Source: Rhizobium sp. SL42
Lineage (GTDB): Bacteria > Pseudomonadota > Alphaproteobacteria > Rhizobiales > Rhizobiaceae
Direction: 5' to 3'
Assembly: GCF_021729845.1 (NCBI RefSeq)
Contig: NZ_CP063398.1
Span: forward strand, 558,001-622,000
Length of the DNA: 64,000 bases
Shown here: piece after piece, positions 45,264 to 54,977 of the stretch
How the letters are laid out: each line of letters begins with the position of its first letter
How positions within the stretch are numbered: the stretch's first letter is position 1
Notes under the pieces: generated by a model
Seen by the model: only the letters and a program-made list of their open reading frames with translations
The model's database searches: none
Told to the model about the DNA's origin: nothing
Translations under genes and position numbers: made by a program

Positions 45264-45765
45264 CGTCATTACCGTGCTCGACAACGGCCACCCGATCAGC
45301 TTCACCTTCGACAACATCAACGCCTATCACGGCGGCGGTTTTCCCGGTGGTGTCGCGCATGCGTTGAAGGCGATGCAGGCGGCGTTTCCGCTCCTCTCCG
45401 ACACGCCGCTGGAACGGCGCGAGGTGACGATCGTGACCGCGTTTTCCGGTCCCGGCGGCCGCGATGCGCTGGAAATGGTGACCCGGGCGCTGACCGAGGG
45501 ACGGCTGACCGTCGACAAGTCGATCAGCGACCATCCCGGCCCTTACGTGTTCCGTTTCAGCTATCGCGGCCGCACCGCCGAAGCCGTGATCAAGCCGGGA
45601 CACGTGAAGGAGGAATTCGTCACGCTCGGCGCCAAGCAGGACAAGACCCCCGACGAGATCGCCCGTCACGAGGAACTGAAGGCCGAAATGGCCTATCGCC
45701 TGCTGCCACTCGCAGCAGAGCAGATTTACAACGCGTCTGTTATCACGCAACAGGTCGTGCCGTAG
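45256..45765 (+). CDS. FmdE-like domain protein
   Basis: This 169-residue protein has NAYHGGGFPGGVAHALKAM at 22-40, matching the helix that in FmdE-family proteins reads roughly FHGH-x-CPG-x2-LGYRA. The second half (TIVTAFSGPGGRDALEMVTR; YVFRFSYRGRTAEAVIKPG) fits the rest of that domain. FmdE was named from methanogen formylmethanofuran dehydrogenase operons, but most bacterial members have unknown roles. The Cys of the HxCPG motif is Phe here, and there is no C-terminal zinc ribbon. It overlaps the two-domain gene by eight bases and ends the cassette. Confidence 0.65.
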   Translation: MSNVITVLDNGHPISFTFDNINAYHGGGFPGGVAHALKAMQAAFPLLSDTPLERREVTIVTAFSGPGGRDALEMVTRALTEGRLTVDKSISDHPGPYVFRFSYRGRTAEAVIKPGHVKEEFVTLGAKQDKTPDEIARHEELKAEMAYRLLPLAAEQIYNASVITQQVVP

Positions 45766-45915
45766 TCTGATAGCAGCGGGCGATCATCACTGCGATAAGA
45801 GTGGTCAGGCTCGGAAGCAAGCCGGAATGCACGTTGTGTCGCCCCCGCAGGAAACGACCCATGTCGCTGCCGAAGATTGCCAGGCTTCGAACAGCACACC
45901 AGGCAAAGCCATCGT

Positions 45916-47028
45916 TCAGAGTTCGACCCAGGACCGACGTTCCGCTGATTGCGCAGTGGCATGCACGATGCGTTCGATTTCCAACCCGGTATCGAAGTCG
46001 ATCACATGCGCTGCCTTGTCGCCATCAATCAGGCGCAGCAGTTCGCGGCATTCGATCACCTTCAGTTCGTTGAAGCCCAGGCCGTGGCCCGGTGCCGGGA
46101 TGAATTGCTGATAGGGCGGGTGCGCTGGGGCTGCCAGCAGGGTGCGATAACCCTGAGTGTCGCTGCGATCCTTCCGCGTGAAGACCTGCAGTTCGTTCAT
46201 GCGTTCCTGATCGAACAGGATCGAGCCTTCCGAACCGAAAATCTGGACGGCGATGCGACCCTTGCGGCCCCAGGCGGAGCGGTTGACCATGAGCACGCCG
46301 GAAGCGCCGTTTTCGGTGCGAAACAGAGCCTGGGAAATATCATGGTTCTCAACCGCGCGACGGCCACCGCCGGCTGCGGGACGGTCCTCGTAAGGCTTGG
46401 CCATGTCGGCGACGACGGAGGTGATCCTGCCATGTAGCACCGTCAGCAGCGACAGCGGGTGGACGGCAAAGTCGTCCAGGGCGCCATAGCCTGACGTGGC
46501 GGCACTCTTCCAGTAGAAGGCCTCGTCCGGATCGGCCATATAGTCTTCATCCATCTCAAGACGGATGTGGTTCACGGTGCCGATTTCACCCTCGGCGATC
46601 AGCCGGCTTGCCTGGCGCATCATCGGGTTCTGGATGTAGTTGTAGCCGAGGATCGCCGTCTTTCCGGATGCCTGCGCCGCATCCCGCATCCGTGTTGCAT
46701 CCTCAAGCGAGGTCGCCATCGGCTTTTCGCACCAGACATGCTTGCCCGCTTCAAGGGCGGCGATCGCCATTTCGGCGTGAAACTGGTTCGGTGCGGCGAT
46801 CGAGATCACATCGATATCAGGGTCGGCCACGAGGTCGCGCCAGTTTCCGGTGCCGCGGTCAAAGGCGAAGGCCTTGGCATGGCGGCTTGCCAATTCCTCG
46901 GTCGCATCGGCGAGCGCCACAAGGCGCGGCCGCTCCACGTCGCCGAAGACGGTTGCCACCGAGTTCCAGGCCATGGCGTGGCACTTGCCCATGTAACCCG
47001 AACCGATCAGTCCTATTCCCAATCCCAT
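45916..47028 (-). CDS. Gfo/Idh/MocA family oxidoreductase
   Basis: This 370-residue NAD(P)-dependent dehydrogenase has the Rossmann motif GIGLIGSGYMGKCHA and the family lysine in WCEKPMATS. The C-terminal half has a long beta sheet with FGSEGSILFDQERMNELQVF and PGHGLGFNELKVIECRELLR. GGAGGAAG precedes the ATG. It lies downstream of folD on the same strand, and MocA of rhizopine clusters belongs to this family, so oxidation of an inosamine or inositol derivative is likely. It is longer than the inositol dehydrogenase at 58495 and clearly a different subfamily. Confidence 0.9.
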   Translation of the reverse strand: MGLGIGLIGSGYMGKCHAMAWNSVATVFGDVERPRLVALADATEELASRHAKAFAFDRGTGNWRDLVADPDIDVISIAAPNQFHAEMAIAALEAGKHVWCEKPMATSLEDATRMRDAAQASGKTAILGYNYIQNPMMRQASRLIAEGEIGTVNHIRLEMDEDYMADPDEAFYWKSAATSGYGALDDFAVHPLSLLTVLHGRITSVVADMAKPYEDRPAAGGGRRAVENHDISQALFRTENGASGVLMVNRSAWGRKGRIAVQIFGSEGSILFDQERMNELQVFTRKDRSDTQGYRTLLAAPAHPPYQQFIPAPGHGLGFNELKVIECRELLRLIDGDKAAHVIDFDTGLEIERIVHATAQSAERRSWVEL

Positions 47029-47067
47029 GTCTTCCTCCGCTTGCAGCAGTCGATTTCGAAAATTCCG

Positions 47068-47967
47068 TCAGAACGCCGGCGCGTCTTCGCCGGCGCGGCG
47101 ATAGGCAGCGATGACCGTATTCGCCATGAGCATGGCAATGGTCATCGGGCCGACGCCGCCGGGAACCGGCGAGATGGCACCGGAGACCGGCCGGCATTCG
47201 GCAAAGGCGACATCACCGACCAGCTTGAACTTGCCCTCGCCCTTTTCCGGCGCATCGACGCGGTTGATGCCGACATCGATCACGGTCGCACCCGGCTTCA
47301 GCCAGTCGGCTTTCACCATTTCCGGACGGCCGACGGCTGCGACCAGGATATCCGCCTGACGGGCGAGCGCCGGCAGGTCGCGGCTTTTCGAATGGCCGAT
47401 CGTGACGGTGGCGTTCGCGTTCAGCAGAAGCTGCGCCATCGGCTTGCCGAACAGGTTGGAGCGGCCGATGACCAGTGCGTTCAGACCGGACAGGTCCTTG
47501 CCATGGATCTGGCGCACCAGGATCATGGCGCCGGCCGGCGTGCAGGAGATCAGACCGGTCGCAAGATCGCCGGTTGCCAGCTTGCCGGCATTGACGATGT
47601 GCAGCCCGTCGACATCCTTTTCCGGCAGGATCGACTGGATCACGCTGTCGCTGTCGAGCGGTTTGGGCAGCGGCAGTTGCACAAGGATGCCGTCGATTTC
47701 GGGATCGGCATTGAGCGAAGCAACCAGTGCCATCAGATCGGCTTGCGCGGTCTCGGCCGGCAGGGTGTGCTGGATCGAGTTGAAGCCGCATTGCTTGGCC
47801 ATGCGGCTCTTTGCGCCGACATAGGCATGGCTTGCCGGATCATCGCCGACGATCACCACGGCAAGCCCCGGCTTGCGGTGGCCGCGCGCCTGAAGGTCCG
47901 TCGCCGCTGAAGTTACCGCTTCGACCACGGAGGCGGCCGCTGCCTTTCCATCGATTACGGTTGCCAC
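47068..47967 (-). CDS. folD: FolD: methylenetetrahydrofolate dehydrogenase/methenyl-THF cyclohydrolase
   Basis: The protein has 299 residues from GTG 47967. Family blocks are [20 protein letters not shown] (catalytic Lys in YVGAKSRM), [39 protein letters not shown], the cofactor site [21 protein letters not shown] and [19 protein letters not shown]. It converts methylene-THF to 10-formyl-THF. Its start lies five bases after the purU stop, so the two are co-transcribed. As this looks like an accessory copy inside a moc-type island, it probably handles the one-carbon unit released by O-demethylation. Confidence 0.96.
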   Translation of the reverse strand: MATVIDGKAAAASVVEAVTSAATDLQARGHRKPGLAVVIVGDDPASHAYVGAKSRMAKQCGFNSIQHTLPAETAQADLMALVASLNADPEIDGILVQLPLPKPLDSDSVIQSILPEKDVDGLHIVNAGKLATGDLATGLISCTPAGAMILVRQIHGKDLSGLNALVIGRSNLFGKPMAQLLLNANATVTIGHSKSRDLPALARQADILVAAVGRPEMVKADWLKPGATVIDVGINRVDAPEKGEGKFKLVGDVAFAECRPVSGAISPVPGGVGPMTIAMLMANTVIAAYRRAGEDAPAF

Positions 47968-47971
47968 GGCG

Positions 47972-48856
47972 TCACCCCATGCGCTCGGAAGCATAGGAAC
48001 CCGGGCTTGCCGGGAAGACGACGGTCCGGTTGCCGTTGATGAAGGTGCGGTGGTGGATATGGGCATGGATGGCGCGGGCCAGCACCTGGCTTTCGACGTC
48101 ACGGCCGATCGAGACATAGTCTTCGGCCGACTGCGCATGGGTGATGCGGGCGACGTCCTGCTCGATGATCGGGCCTTCGTCGAGATCGGCGGTGACGTAA
48201 TGGGCCGTGGCGCCGATCAGCTTCACGCCGCGCTCGAAGGCCTGCTTGTAGGGGTTGGCGCCCTTGAACGACGGCAGGAAGGAGTGGTGGATGTTGATGA
48301 TCCGGCCGGACATCTTGCGGCACATGTCGTCGGACAGGACCTGCATGTAGCGGGCAAGCACGATGAGTTCGGTGCCGGTCTGCTCGACAATGCCCATGAT
48401 GCGGGCTTCGGCCTCGGGCTTGTTGGCCTTGGTGACGGGAATGTGGTGGAAGGGAATGTCGTGATTGACGACGACCTTCTGGTAATCGAAGTGGTTGGAG
48501 ACGACGCCGACGATGTCGATCGGCAGGGCGCCGATCTTCCAGCGATAGAGCAGGTCGTTGAGGCAGTGACCGAAGCGCGAGACCATCAGCAGGACCTTCT
48601 CGCGTCTTGCGGCGTCGTAGAGGTTCCAGGTCATGCCGAAGGCTTCGGCGACGGTGGCAAAGCCCTTTTCGAGGCTGGCCTGGCTGGCGCTTTCCTCGGA
48701 GATGAAGGAGACGCGCATGAAGAACTGGCCGGTATGGAGGTCGTCGAACTGGGATGAGTCGACGATGTTGCAGCCCTCGGCGGCGAGATAGCCGGAGATC
48801 GCCGCGACAATGCCGCGCGTGGACTTGCAGGATACGGTCAATACATAGGGCTTCAT
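47972..48856 (-). CDS. purU: PurU: formyltetrahydrofolate deformylase
   Basis: The protein has 294 residues, start set at ATG 48856 (GAGAG six bases upstream; ATG 48862 is also possible). An N-terminal ACT-like domain ([20 protein letters not shown]) is followed by the formyltransferase-like hydrolase domain ([60 protein letters not shown]). It hydrolyses 10-formyl-THF to formate and THF. It heads the purU-folD-oxidoreductase transcript, separated from the ABC operon by a hairpin. Confidence 0.96.
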   Translation of the reverse strand: MKPYVLTVSCKSTRGIVAAISGYLAAEGCNIVDSSQFDDLHTGQFFMRVSFISEESASQASLEKGFATVAEAFGMTWNLYDAARREKVLLMVSRFGHCLNDLLYRWKIGALPIDIVGVVSNHFDYQKVVVNHDIPFHHIPVTKANKPEAEARIMGIVEQTGTELIVLARYMQVLSDDMCRKMSGRIINIHHSFLPSFKGANPYKQAFERGVKLIGATAHYVTADLDEGPIIEQDVARITHAQSAEDYVSIGRDVESQVLARAIHAHIHHRTFINGNRTVVFPASPGSYASERMG

Positions 48857-48916
48857 GGTCATCTCTCGATAGGTCCGTGACGGGTCAGGTCAGATTGTCT
48901 TGTGGCATGAAGAGGA

Positions 48917-48952
48917 GAGGCGGCGCCGGTTCCCCCGAACCTGCACCGCCTC
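48917..48952 (-). terminator. Hairpin ending the rhizopine-type ABC operon
   Basis: GAGGCGG (48917-48923) pairs with CCGCCTC (48946-48952), and inside it GGTTC (48928-48932) pairs with GAACC (48937-48941). It lies just after the permease stop on the minus strand and before purU, separating the two transcripts. Confidence 0.6.
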
Positions 48953-48970
48953 ATGCGCCTGGGAGGTAGT

Positions 48971-50053
48971 TCAGGCGCGGGACTTCTTGCGCTGGCGATG
49001 CACGTCGATGACGACGGCCGCAACGATGATCGCGCCCTTGACGATTTCCTGGTAGTAGGCGCCGACCTTCAGGAAGGTGAAGCCGGAGGTCACCACGCCG
49101 AGGATGATCGTGCCGATGACGGTTCCGGTGATCCGGCCGATGCCGCCCGAGAGCGACGTGCCGCCGATGACGGCTGCGGCGATTGCATCGAGTTCGAACG
49201 AGACGCCCATGTTGGGCTGGCCCGACTGGGCACGGGCAGCCAGCATGACGCCTGCCAGACCGGAGAGAAGGCCGGCGACCGCATAGACCTTGATCAGGTG
49301 CTTGCCGATATCGATGCCGGAGACGCGTGCCGCCTGGCTGTTGGCGCCGATCGCATAGGTGAATTTGCCGTAGCGGGTATGCGACAAGGCAATGTGGAAG
49401 ATGATCGCAACCACGAAGAAGACGATCACCGTTCGCGGCACCGGGAAGCCCCAGACCTCGAAGCTCTGGCCAAGCCAGGCGAAGTTCTCGTTCAGGAGCG
49501 CAACCGGCTGGCCTTCGGTATACCATTTTGCCAGGCCTCGGACCGAGACCATCATGCCGAGCGTGGCGATGAAGGGCGGGATACCGGTCTTCGCGATCAG
49601 CACGCCGTTCAGGTAACCGAGCAGGCCGCCGAGCAAAAGGCCAACCAGCAAGGGCCAGATCGGGCTGGAATCGATGAACCAGTTCAGGCCGAAGGCGGCA
49701 TATTCCGGTTGCAGGAAGACCGCGCGGGCATTGAGCGACGTCTGCGCGAAGCTTGCCGCCACCATGGCGATGAAGCCGACCATGGATCCGGAAGAGAGAT
49801 CGACACCGCCGGTGATGATGACCTGGGTCACGCCGACGGCGATGATGCCGGTCACGGCAACCTGCAGGACGATGATCGACAGGCGCTGCTTGTTGGCAAG
49901 GAAGCTTTCGCCGACGAGGTACCAGCCAAGGACTTCGAAGACCAGGGCAATCCCGATCAGGACGACCAGGATCGAGAATTCAGGCGGCAGACGGCGGACC
50001 TTTTTCAGGCCCGTCTTGGACGTCTCGCCGAGTTCGTTGATGGCATCTGACAT
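48971..50053 (-). CDS. RbsC-type sugar ABC permease
   Basis: This 360-residue inner-membrane protein has about ten helices and the monosaccharide-permease blocks VGVTQVIITGGVDLSSGSMV, PFIATLGMMVSVRGLAKWYT, AIGANSQAARVSGIDI and GGTSLSGGIGRITGTVIGTI. GGGAGG precedes the ATG. It works with the ATPase and binding protein immediately upstream. Cargo is inferred from context to be an inositol, inosamine or rhizopine-like compound. Confidence 0.93.
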   Translation of the reverse strand: MSDAINELGETSKTGLKKVRRLPPEFSILVVLIGIALVFEVLGWYLVGESFLANKQRLSIIVLQVAVTGIIAVGVTQVIITGGVDLSSGSMVGFIAMVAASFAQTSLNARAVFLQPEYAAFGLNWFIDSSPIWPLLVGLLLGGLLGYLNGVLIAKTGIPPFIATLGMMVSVRGLAKWYTEGQPVALLNENFAWLGQSFEVWGFPVPRTVIVFFVVAIIFHIALSHTRYGKFTYAIGANSQAARVSGIDIGKHLIKVYAVAGLLSGLAGVMLAARAQSGQPNMGVSFELDAIAAAVIGGTSLSGGIGRITGTVIGTIILGVVTSGFTFLKVGAYYQEIVKGAIIVAAVVIDVHRQRKKSRA

Positions 50054-50074
50054 GATTTCCTCCCGGCTGTGTCG

Positions 50075-51628
50075 TCAATGCGACGCCAGCTCCATAATCT
50101 TCACTTGATCGGCCTCGGCCCTGTCCAGGATGCCGGTGACGCGTCCTTCATGCAGCACGACGATGCGATCGCTCATGCCGAGCACTTCCGGCATCTCCGA
50201 GGAGATCATGATGATCGCGACGCCCTGTCCCGCCAGCTGCGAGATCAGGCGGTGGATTTCCGCCTTAGCCCCGACATCGATGCCGCGCGTGGGCTCGTCG
50301 AGGATCAGGATCTTCGGATTGGTCATCAGCCAGCGGCAGATCAGCACCTTCTGCTGGTTGCCGCCCGACAGGTTGATGATCGGCTCGCGCATGTCCGGCG
50401 TGCGGACGCGCAGTCGGTTGGCCATGTCGGACGCTTCCTTCTGAAGCTTGTCCTGCTGGACGAAACCGAACTTGGTATAGCCTTGCTGGAGCACCGCCAT
50501 CTGGGCGTTTTCCTGGATGTCGAGCAGCAGGAAACAGCCGGTTTCCTTGCGATCTTCGGTCAGGAAGGCCATTCCGTGGCTCATGGCAATGGAGGGCGAG
50601 GAAACGTCCACCTGCTTGCCGAAAAGTTCGATCGTGCCGGCATCGGCAGGGGTGACACCAAAGATCGTCTCGGCGACATTCGAGCGACCGGAGCCGACCA
50701 GTCCGGCAAAGCCGACGATTTCTCCGGCGCGAACCTCGAAGGACACGTCGCGGAAGACGCCGTTCAGTGTCAGGCCTTTCGCCGCCAGCACGACCTCGCC
50801 GATCTTTGCCGGTTCCTTCGGGAACATCTGGGTGATTTCACGGCCGACCATCATGCGAATGATGTCGTCGCGGGTGACGTCGGATGAGTTGCAGGTAGCA
50901 ATGTACTTGCCATCGCGGAAGACGGAAAACTCGTCGGCAATCTCGAAGAGTTCGTTCATCTTGTGGGTGATATAGATGATGCCCTTACCCTCTTCGCGAA
51001 GGGCGCGGATGATCCGGAAGAGATGGTTCACTTCCTTGTCGGTCAGGGCCGACGTCGGTTCGTCCATGATCAGAACGTCGGAATCGAAGGAAACAGCCTT
51101 TGCGATCTCGACCATCTGGCGGCTCGCGACGCTGAGTGTGCCCACCTTGATTTCCGGGTCGATGTCGATGTCGAGACGGGCAAACAGCGCCTCTGTACGG
51201 CGGTTCATCTCGGCATGGTCGATCAGCCCGAAGCGGCCGATCGGTTCGCGGCCGATCCAGATGTTTTCCGAAACGGTCATCGGCGCCATCAGGTTCAGTT
51301 CCTGATGGATCATGGCAATGCCGTTCTGCAGGGCGTCGAGCGGGTTCTTCAGGCGGATCTCGCTGCCGCGCAGGCGGAAGCTGCCGCTATCCGGCGTGTA
51401 GATGCCAGCCAATATCTTCATCAGCGTCGACTTGCCGGCGCCATTTTCGCCCATCAGGGCGTGTACGGTGCCGCGGCGAAGCTTCAGCTGGACATCGTCA
51501 AGGGCGACGACGCCCGGAAACTCCTTGCGGACATCCGTGACCTCGAGCAGGTATTCACTTTGTGGAACGGCTCCGCTCTGCCTGACCGCCAGCATGGTCT
51601 GCGGGCTGATCGCTTGTGATCGCACCAT
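50075..51628 (-). CDS. RbsA-type sugar ABC ATPase (duplicated ABC domain)
   Basis: The protein has 517 residues from ATG 51628 (AGGAG upstream; the frame is open further). The first ABC module has Walker [11 protein letters not shown] and [16 protein letters not shown]. The second has the degenerate Walker A expected in this class ([11 protein letters not shown]), signature [13 protein letters not shown] and [13 protein letters not shown]. This is the fused-ATPase class that drives ribose, xylose, inositol and related importers. It lies between binding-protein and permease genes. Confidence 0.95.
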   Translation of the reverse strand: MVRSQAISPQTMLAVRQSGAVPQSEYLLEVTDVRKEFPGVVALDDVQLKLRRGTVHALMGENGAGKSTLMKILAGIYTPDSGSFRLRGSEIRLKNPLDALQNGIAMIHQELNLMAPMTVSENIWIGREPIGRFGLIDHAEMNRRTEALFARLDIDIDPEIKVGTLSVASRQMVEIAKAVSFDSDVLIMDEPTSALTDKEVNHLFRIIRALREEGKGIIYITHKMNELFEIADEFSVFRDGKYIATCNSSDVTRDDIIRMMVGREITQMFPKEPAKIGEVVLAAKGLTLNGVFRDVSFEVRAGEIVGFAGLVGSGRSNVAETIFGVTPADAGTIELFGKQVDVSSPSIAMSHGMAFLTEDRKETGCFLLLDIQENAQMAVLQQGYTKFGFVQQDKLQKEASDMANRLRVRTPDMREPIINLSGGNQQKVLICRWLMTNPKILILDEPTRGIDVGAKAEIHRLISQLAGQGVAIIMISSEMPEVLGMSDRIVVLHEGRVTGILDRAEADQVKIMELASH

Positions 51629-51699
51629 TAGGTGTACTCCTCCCCGGAAAGATCGGTTCGCCGCCACCTCCAATGGCGGCGAACCGGATTGGCATTCTA

Positions 51700-52623
51700 T
51701 CAGTTCTTGGTGACGAACTGGTCCATGTTTTCAGGCGTGACCAGCTGGAACGGGATCCAGACCTTGGCGTCGACCTTTTCGCCCTTGGCGAGCTTGATGG
51801 CGGCATCCACGGCGCCGGCACCCTGGCCGAAGGCATCCTGGAAGACGGTCACATCGAGGTCACCGGCCTTCATGTAGGCAAGCGCTTCCTGGGTCGCGTC
51901 GATACCTGCGACGACGACATCCTTCATGTCCCAACCAGCGGACTTCATGGCATTGATCGCGCCGATCGCCATGTTGTCGTTGTTGGCGATGACGGCGGCG
52001 GGCTTGTGGCCTGCTGCGATCCAGTTGGTCATCAGGTCCTGTGCCTTGACCGGATCCCAGACTGCGGTCTGCTCGTCGAGGATCTTCATGCCGGCGCATT
52101 CCGGCGTGGCGATCACGTCGTGGATGTCCTTGGTGCGCTGGACGGCAGCCTGGTTGGCAAGGTCGCCGACCATGACGAGGATGTCGCCCTTGCCGCCGAG
52201 GATGCGGCAGACTTCCTTGGTTTCCAGCGTGCCGGAATCCACTTCGTTCGATGCGACGAATGCGCCCTTCGGACCCAGTGCATCTACGTCAGCCGGCTGA
52301 CGGTTGACGTAGACGATCGGGATGCCGGCGTCATTGGCCAGCTTCGTCATCGGTGCCGTTGCCGACGTGTCGACAGCGTTGACGATGATGGCATCAACCT
52401 TGGCGGCGATGAAGTTCTGAATCTGCGACAGCTGCTTCTGCACGTCGTCATCGGCGATTTCGATCTGGACCGGCTGGCTCGCATCGCCTGCCGACTTTTC
52501 GATGCCCTTGCGCAGAACGGTCAGGAAGGTGTCCGAATTCGCCATCGAGACGCCGATGTCGCCAGCATAGGCGGAAACGGACGTCATCAGCGCGATCGTC
52601 GTGCCGAGAATAAGCTTTTTCAT
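51700..52623 (-). CDS. mocB: Sugar/inosamine periplasmic binding protein (MocB/RbsB-like)
   Basis: The protein has 307 residues from ATG 52623 (GGAGG upstream). A signal peptide ([17 protein letters not shown]) precedes a family 4 (RbsB-type) binding fold: [80 protein letters not shown]. The rhizopine-binding MocB proteins belong to this class, and the neighbouring mocDEF genes make that assignment attractive; myo-inositol is the main alternative ligand. Confidence 0.85.
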   Translation of the reverse strand: MKKLILGTTIALMTSVSAYAGDIGVSMANSDTFLTVLRKGIEKSAGDASQPVQIEIADDDVQKQLSQIQNFIAAKVDAIIVNAVDTSATAPMTKLANDAGIPIVYVNRQPADVDALGPKGAFVASNEVDSGTLETKEVCRILGGKGDILVMVGDLANQAAVQRTKDIHDVIATPECAGMKILDEQTAVWDPVKAQDLMTNWIAAGHKPAAVIANNDNMAIGAINAMKSAGWDMKDVVVAGIDATQEALAYMKAGDLDVTVFQDAFGQGAGAVDAAIKLAKGEKVDAKVWIPFQLVTPENMDQFVTKN

Positions 52624-52752
52624 GTTTTCTCCTCCACTTTGGGTGTCCGGTGCACCCGAAAAATCCCGGAGCCTCATCCAATTCGGTGAGGTGAGCTCGC
52701 AACGCCCTTCTCCCAAAGGCGCATGGAATAAACAAATCCATATTCGAGTTAC

Positions 52753-52768
52753 TGGAATATTTATTCCA
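52753..52768 (-). promoter_or_regulatory. Palindromic operator upstream of the binding-protein gene
   Basis: TGGAATA (52753-52759) and TATTCCA (52762-52768) form a perfect inverted repeat with a two-base centre, 130 bases before the binding-protein start. A looser ATGGA-N9-TCCAT repeat lies beside it (about 52726-52744). This is a candidate site for the LacI regulator at 53783. Confidence 0.5.
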
Positions 52769-52805
52769 TTTTAAGGGCGTGTCAATGTGAATCTCGGCCG
52801 GGTCC

Positions 52806-53621
52806 TCAGCCGAGTTTCTGCAGGATGAAATCGATGCTTACGCGCGCCGCCGTTGCGGGGTCCGCATCGCGTGCGGCGTCTGCGGCGAAGGGCTCGAAGG
52901 AAAACGGCCCGGCATAGCCGGCGGCCAGGAGGCTACGGATCTGGCCGACATTGTCGAGCCTGTCATTCTGCGTGACCATGACCCGGTGCGGGTCGCGCAT
53001 GTCGTCGATGCCGACGGTCTCGTCGTCGACACCGGAGATATGCACAAGGCCGGTCAGTTCGGGAAAGATTTCCGGCTCGCCTGCCAGGACATGGTGGAAT
53101 GTGTCATGCACCAGCTTGAAGCGGCCAGCGCTGGAAATGGCGGCGATTGCCTCGGCCGCTTCCTTCTTCGAGCGCAGCGAACAGATCTGGAAGCCGAGCG
53201 GCTCGACCAGTCCGATCAGACCGGCCCGTTCGAGAATGGGTGCAAGCGCCGCAATGGCGGTGCGCAGGTTTGCCTGTCGCTCGCCATCCGCCTGGCCGCT
53301 GCCATCGTTGACGGGGACCAGAACCAGCGCCTTGGCACCGCAGGCGGCTGCATAGGCTGCGAGTTCTTTTGCTTCCGCCTCGCGTTCGGGTGTCCATTCG
53401 TTGAAGCGCTGCAGGGCATTGATCGAAATGATCTCGGCCCGGCCAGCGGCCGCTTCGGCGCGGATCGTTTCCGGGGCGGTTCCGTCAAGGATGGCGTTGC
53501 CGGCGAGGTCGTTGCGGATCTCGAATTGATGGACGCCGATTGCGGCGCCGGCCTTGATCAGGTCTGCAAAGGAAAGCGTAGGCGCAACCATATGGTTGAG
53601 CGCAAAAGTGGGGGCCGCCAT
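52806..53621 (-). CDS. mocC: TIM-barrel sugar isomerase/epimerase-like protein (MocC/IolE-like)
   Basis: This 271-residue protein is a xylose-isomerase-like TIM barrel: FALNHMVAPTLSFADLIKAG at the start, EIISINALQRFNEW, GLVEPLGFQICSL (metal Glu), FKLVHDTFHHVLAGEPEIFP (metal Asp and His) and GPFSFEPFA (metal Glu). The family includes inosose dehydratase IolE, inosose isomerase IolI and MocC of rhizopine clusters. It is upstream of the transporter genes on the same strand and presumably acts on a keto-inositol intermediate. GGAG lies before the ATG. Confidence 0.82.
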   Translation of the reverse strand: MAAPTFALNHMVAPTLSFADLIKAGAAIGVHQFEIRNDLAGNAILDGTAPETIRAEAAAGRAEIISINALQRFNEWTPEREAEAKELAAYAAACGAKALVLVPVNDGSGQADGERQANLRTAIAALAPILERAGLIGLVEPLGFQICSLRSKKEAAEAIAAISSAGRFKLVHDTFHHVLAGEPEIFPELTGLVHISGVDDETVGIDDMRDPHRVMVTQNDRLDNVGQIRSLLAAGYAGPFSFEPFAADAARDADPATAARVSIDFILQKLG

Positions 53622-53782
53622 GGATGTCTCCAGAATGATGTTGTTCCGGGCGGCTCTATCCTCCCGCCTCGTGGGGGAAGGTCATCAGGTTTCATGGCGA
53701 TCGTCAAAGTCGAACTGTCGTCATTCTCTTTCATTTATGAGAGATTTTGCAAATAATCATGATGCGATTATTTCATTCCATA

Positions 53783-54814
53783 TTAAATATTTTCTGGAAC
53801 GTACATTTCAAACGGAAGAAAGGTCTGGCCGGGGACGGTAGCCGGTCCGTTCTCGATGGCGGCCACCATCAGGCGCACGAGTTCGCGGCAGAGATGCTGC
53901 AGCGGCGTGTGGATGGCGACAGTTACGATGTCGTCGGCCAGGGCCGCACGGGAATCAGCTGTCAGTTCGTTGACCGCAACGACATACTTGCCCGCGGCGT
54001 TTTCTTCCCTGAGTGCGGAAATCGCCCCCTCCATGCCGCCGCCTGCCACATAGAAGCCGACAAGGTCTGGATGGCGCTGGATCAGATCGATCGTCGCCTC
54101 ATGGGTGATCTCACCGCTGTCGAGATTGACGAAGCTGTCTAGCACCTCGAATTCCGGAGCACATTCACGAAAAAAGGAGCGGAAGCCGATTTCGCGCAGT
54201 TCGTGACCGTTGAAACGATGGCTGCCGACGAAGACGGCGACCTTGCCGGGCCGTTTGGCCGCCTTGGTGATCATCCAGGCAGCCGTGCGGCCGGCTTTCC
54301 TGTTGTTGACTCCGACATAGCCTTCGCGCACGCCGGTGGCAAAATCCGTCAGCAGCGAGAACACGGGGATGTTTCTCGCCTTCAGGTCCTCCACCACTGC
54401 CGTGATGGCGGGGTAGTCGGGAGAGACCATGGCGACCGCATGGCAGCGTGCGCCAACATCCTTCAGTTTCTCCGAGCGTTCGGCCGGAGTCTGGCTGGAG
54501 GAATACTCGATCTGGGCGATACCACGAATTTCGGCGTAATTTTCAACCGCATTTTCCAGTTCCCGGGCAAAGGCCCGATAGAAAGGCTGGTCGGGCTTTT
54601 GCAGCACGAAACCGAGCCTGTATTGCGGCTGGCCTTCAAAGACGCGTTGCCGCAACAGGCTGACGGCATGGAAGCCGATGTCGCTCGCCGCCTGATATAC
54701 CCGTCGTGCCGTATCCTCCCGCACCTTGTGGCGCCCATTCAGGACGCGGTCCACCGTGGCGACGCTGACATTTGCGGCCTTGGCGAGATCGGCAATGGTT
54801 GGTCTCGTTCCCAT
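53783..54814 (-). CDS. LacI family regulator of the moc-type island
   Basis: This 343-residue protein has an N-terminal HTH (TIADLAKAANVSVATVDRVL, then NGRHKVREDT). The sensor domain (YRLGFVLQKPDQPFYRAFAR; VGVNNRKAGRTAAWMI; GFYVAGGGMEGAISALREEN) resembles those of sugar- or inositol-responsive members that end without the usual strict repressor hinge. It diverges from mocD and lies upstream of mocC, well placed to control both arms of the island. Described rhizopine clusters use a GntR/MocR-type regulator, so this control differs. Confidence 0.9.
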   Translation of the reverse strand: MGTRPTIADLAKAANVSVATVDRVLNGRHKVREDTARRVYQAASDIGFHAVSLLRQRVFEGQPQYRLGFVLQKPDQPFYRAFARELENAVENYAEIRGIAQIEYSSSQTPAERSEKLKDVGARCHAVAMVSPDYPAITAVVEDLKARNIPVFSLLTDFATGVREGYVGVNNRKAGRTAAWMITKAAKRPGKVAVFVGSHRFNGHELREIGFRSFFRECAPEFEVLDSFVNLDSGEITHEATIDLIQRHPDLVGFYVAGGGMEGAISALREENAAGKYVVAVNELTADSRAALADDIVTVAIHTPLQHLCRELVRLMVAAIENGPATVPGQTFLPFEMYVPENI

Positions 54815-54838
54815 GAAAACTCCTCTCGATGAGGTAAG

Positions 54839-54885
54839 TTATCATAAAATGGATCGAAAATGATATAGTTTGATAGAATATATCA
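54839..54885. promoter_or_regulatory. TGATA repeats in the divergent LacI-mocD promoter
   Basis: TGATATA (54861-54867) and TATATCA (54879-54885) form an inverted repeat; ATGATAT (54860-54866) also pairs with TTATCAT (54839-54845). The region is AT-rich and contains the likely promoters of both genes. It is a candidate operator cluster. Confidence 0.45.
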
Positions 54886-54977
54886 TGCGCCTATTGAGGT
54901 CGGGAAAAAGTGTGCTCATCCTTTGGCATCCGTCAAGACGACGTGGGACCGGTGTCCCTTGGGAGCAGGAGGAGAGC

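Noticed and set aside
46567..47910. 447-codon plus-strand frame opposite folD and the Gfo/Idh gene
   Set aside because: It is complementary to two strongly supported genes and contains no family motif.
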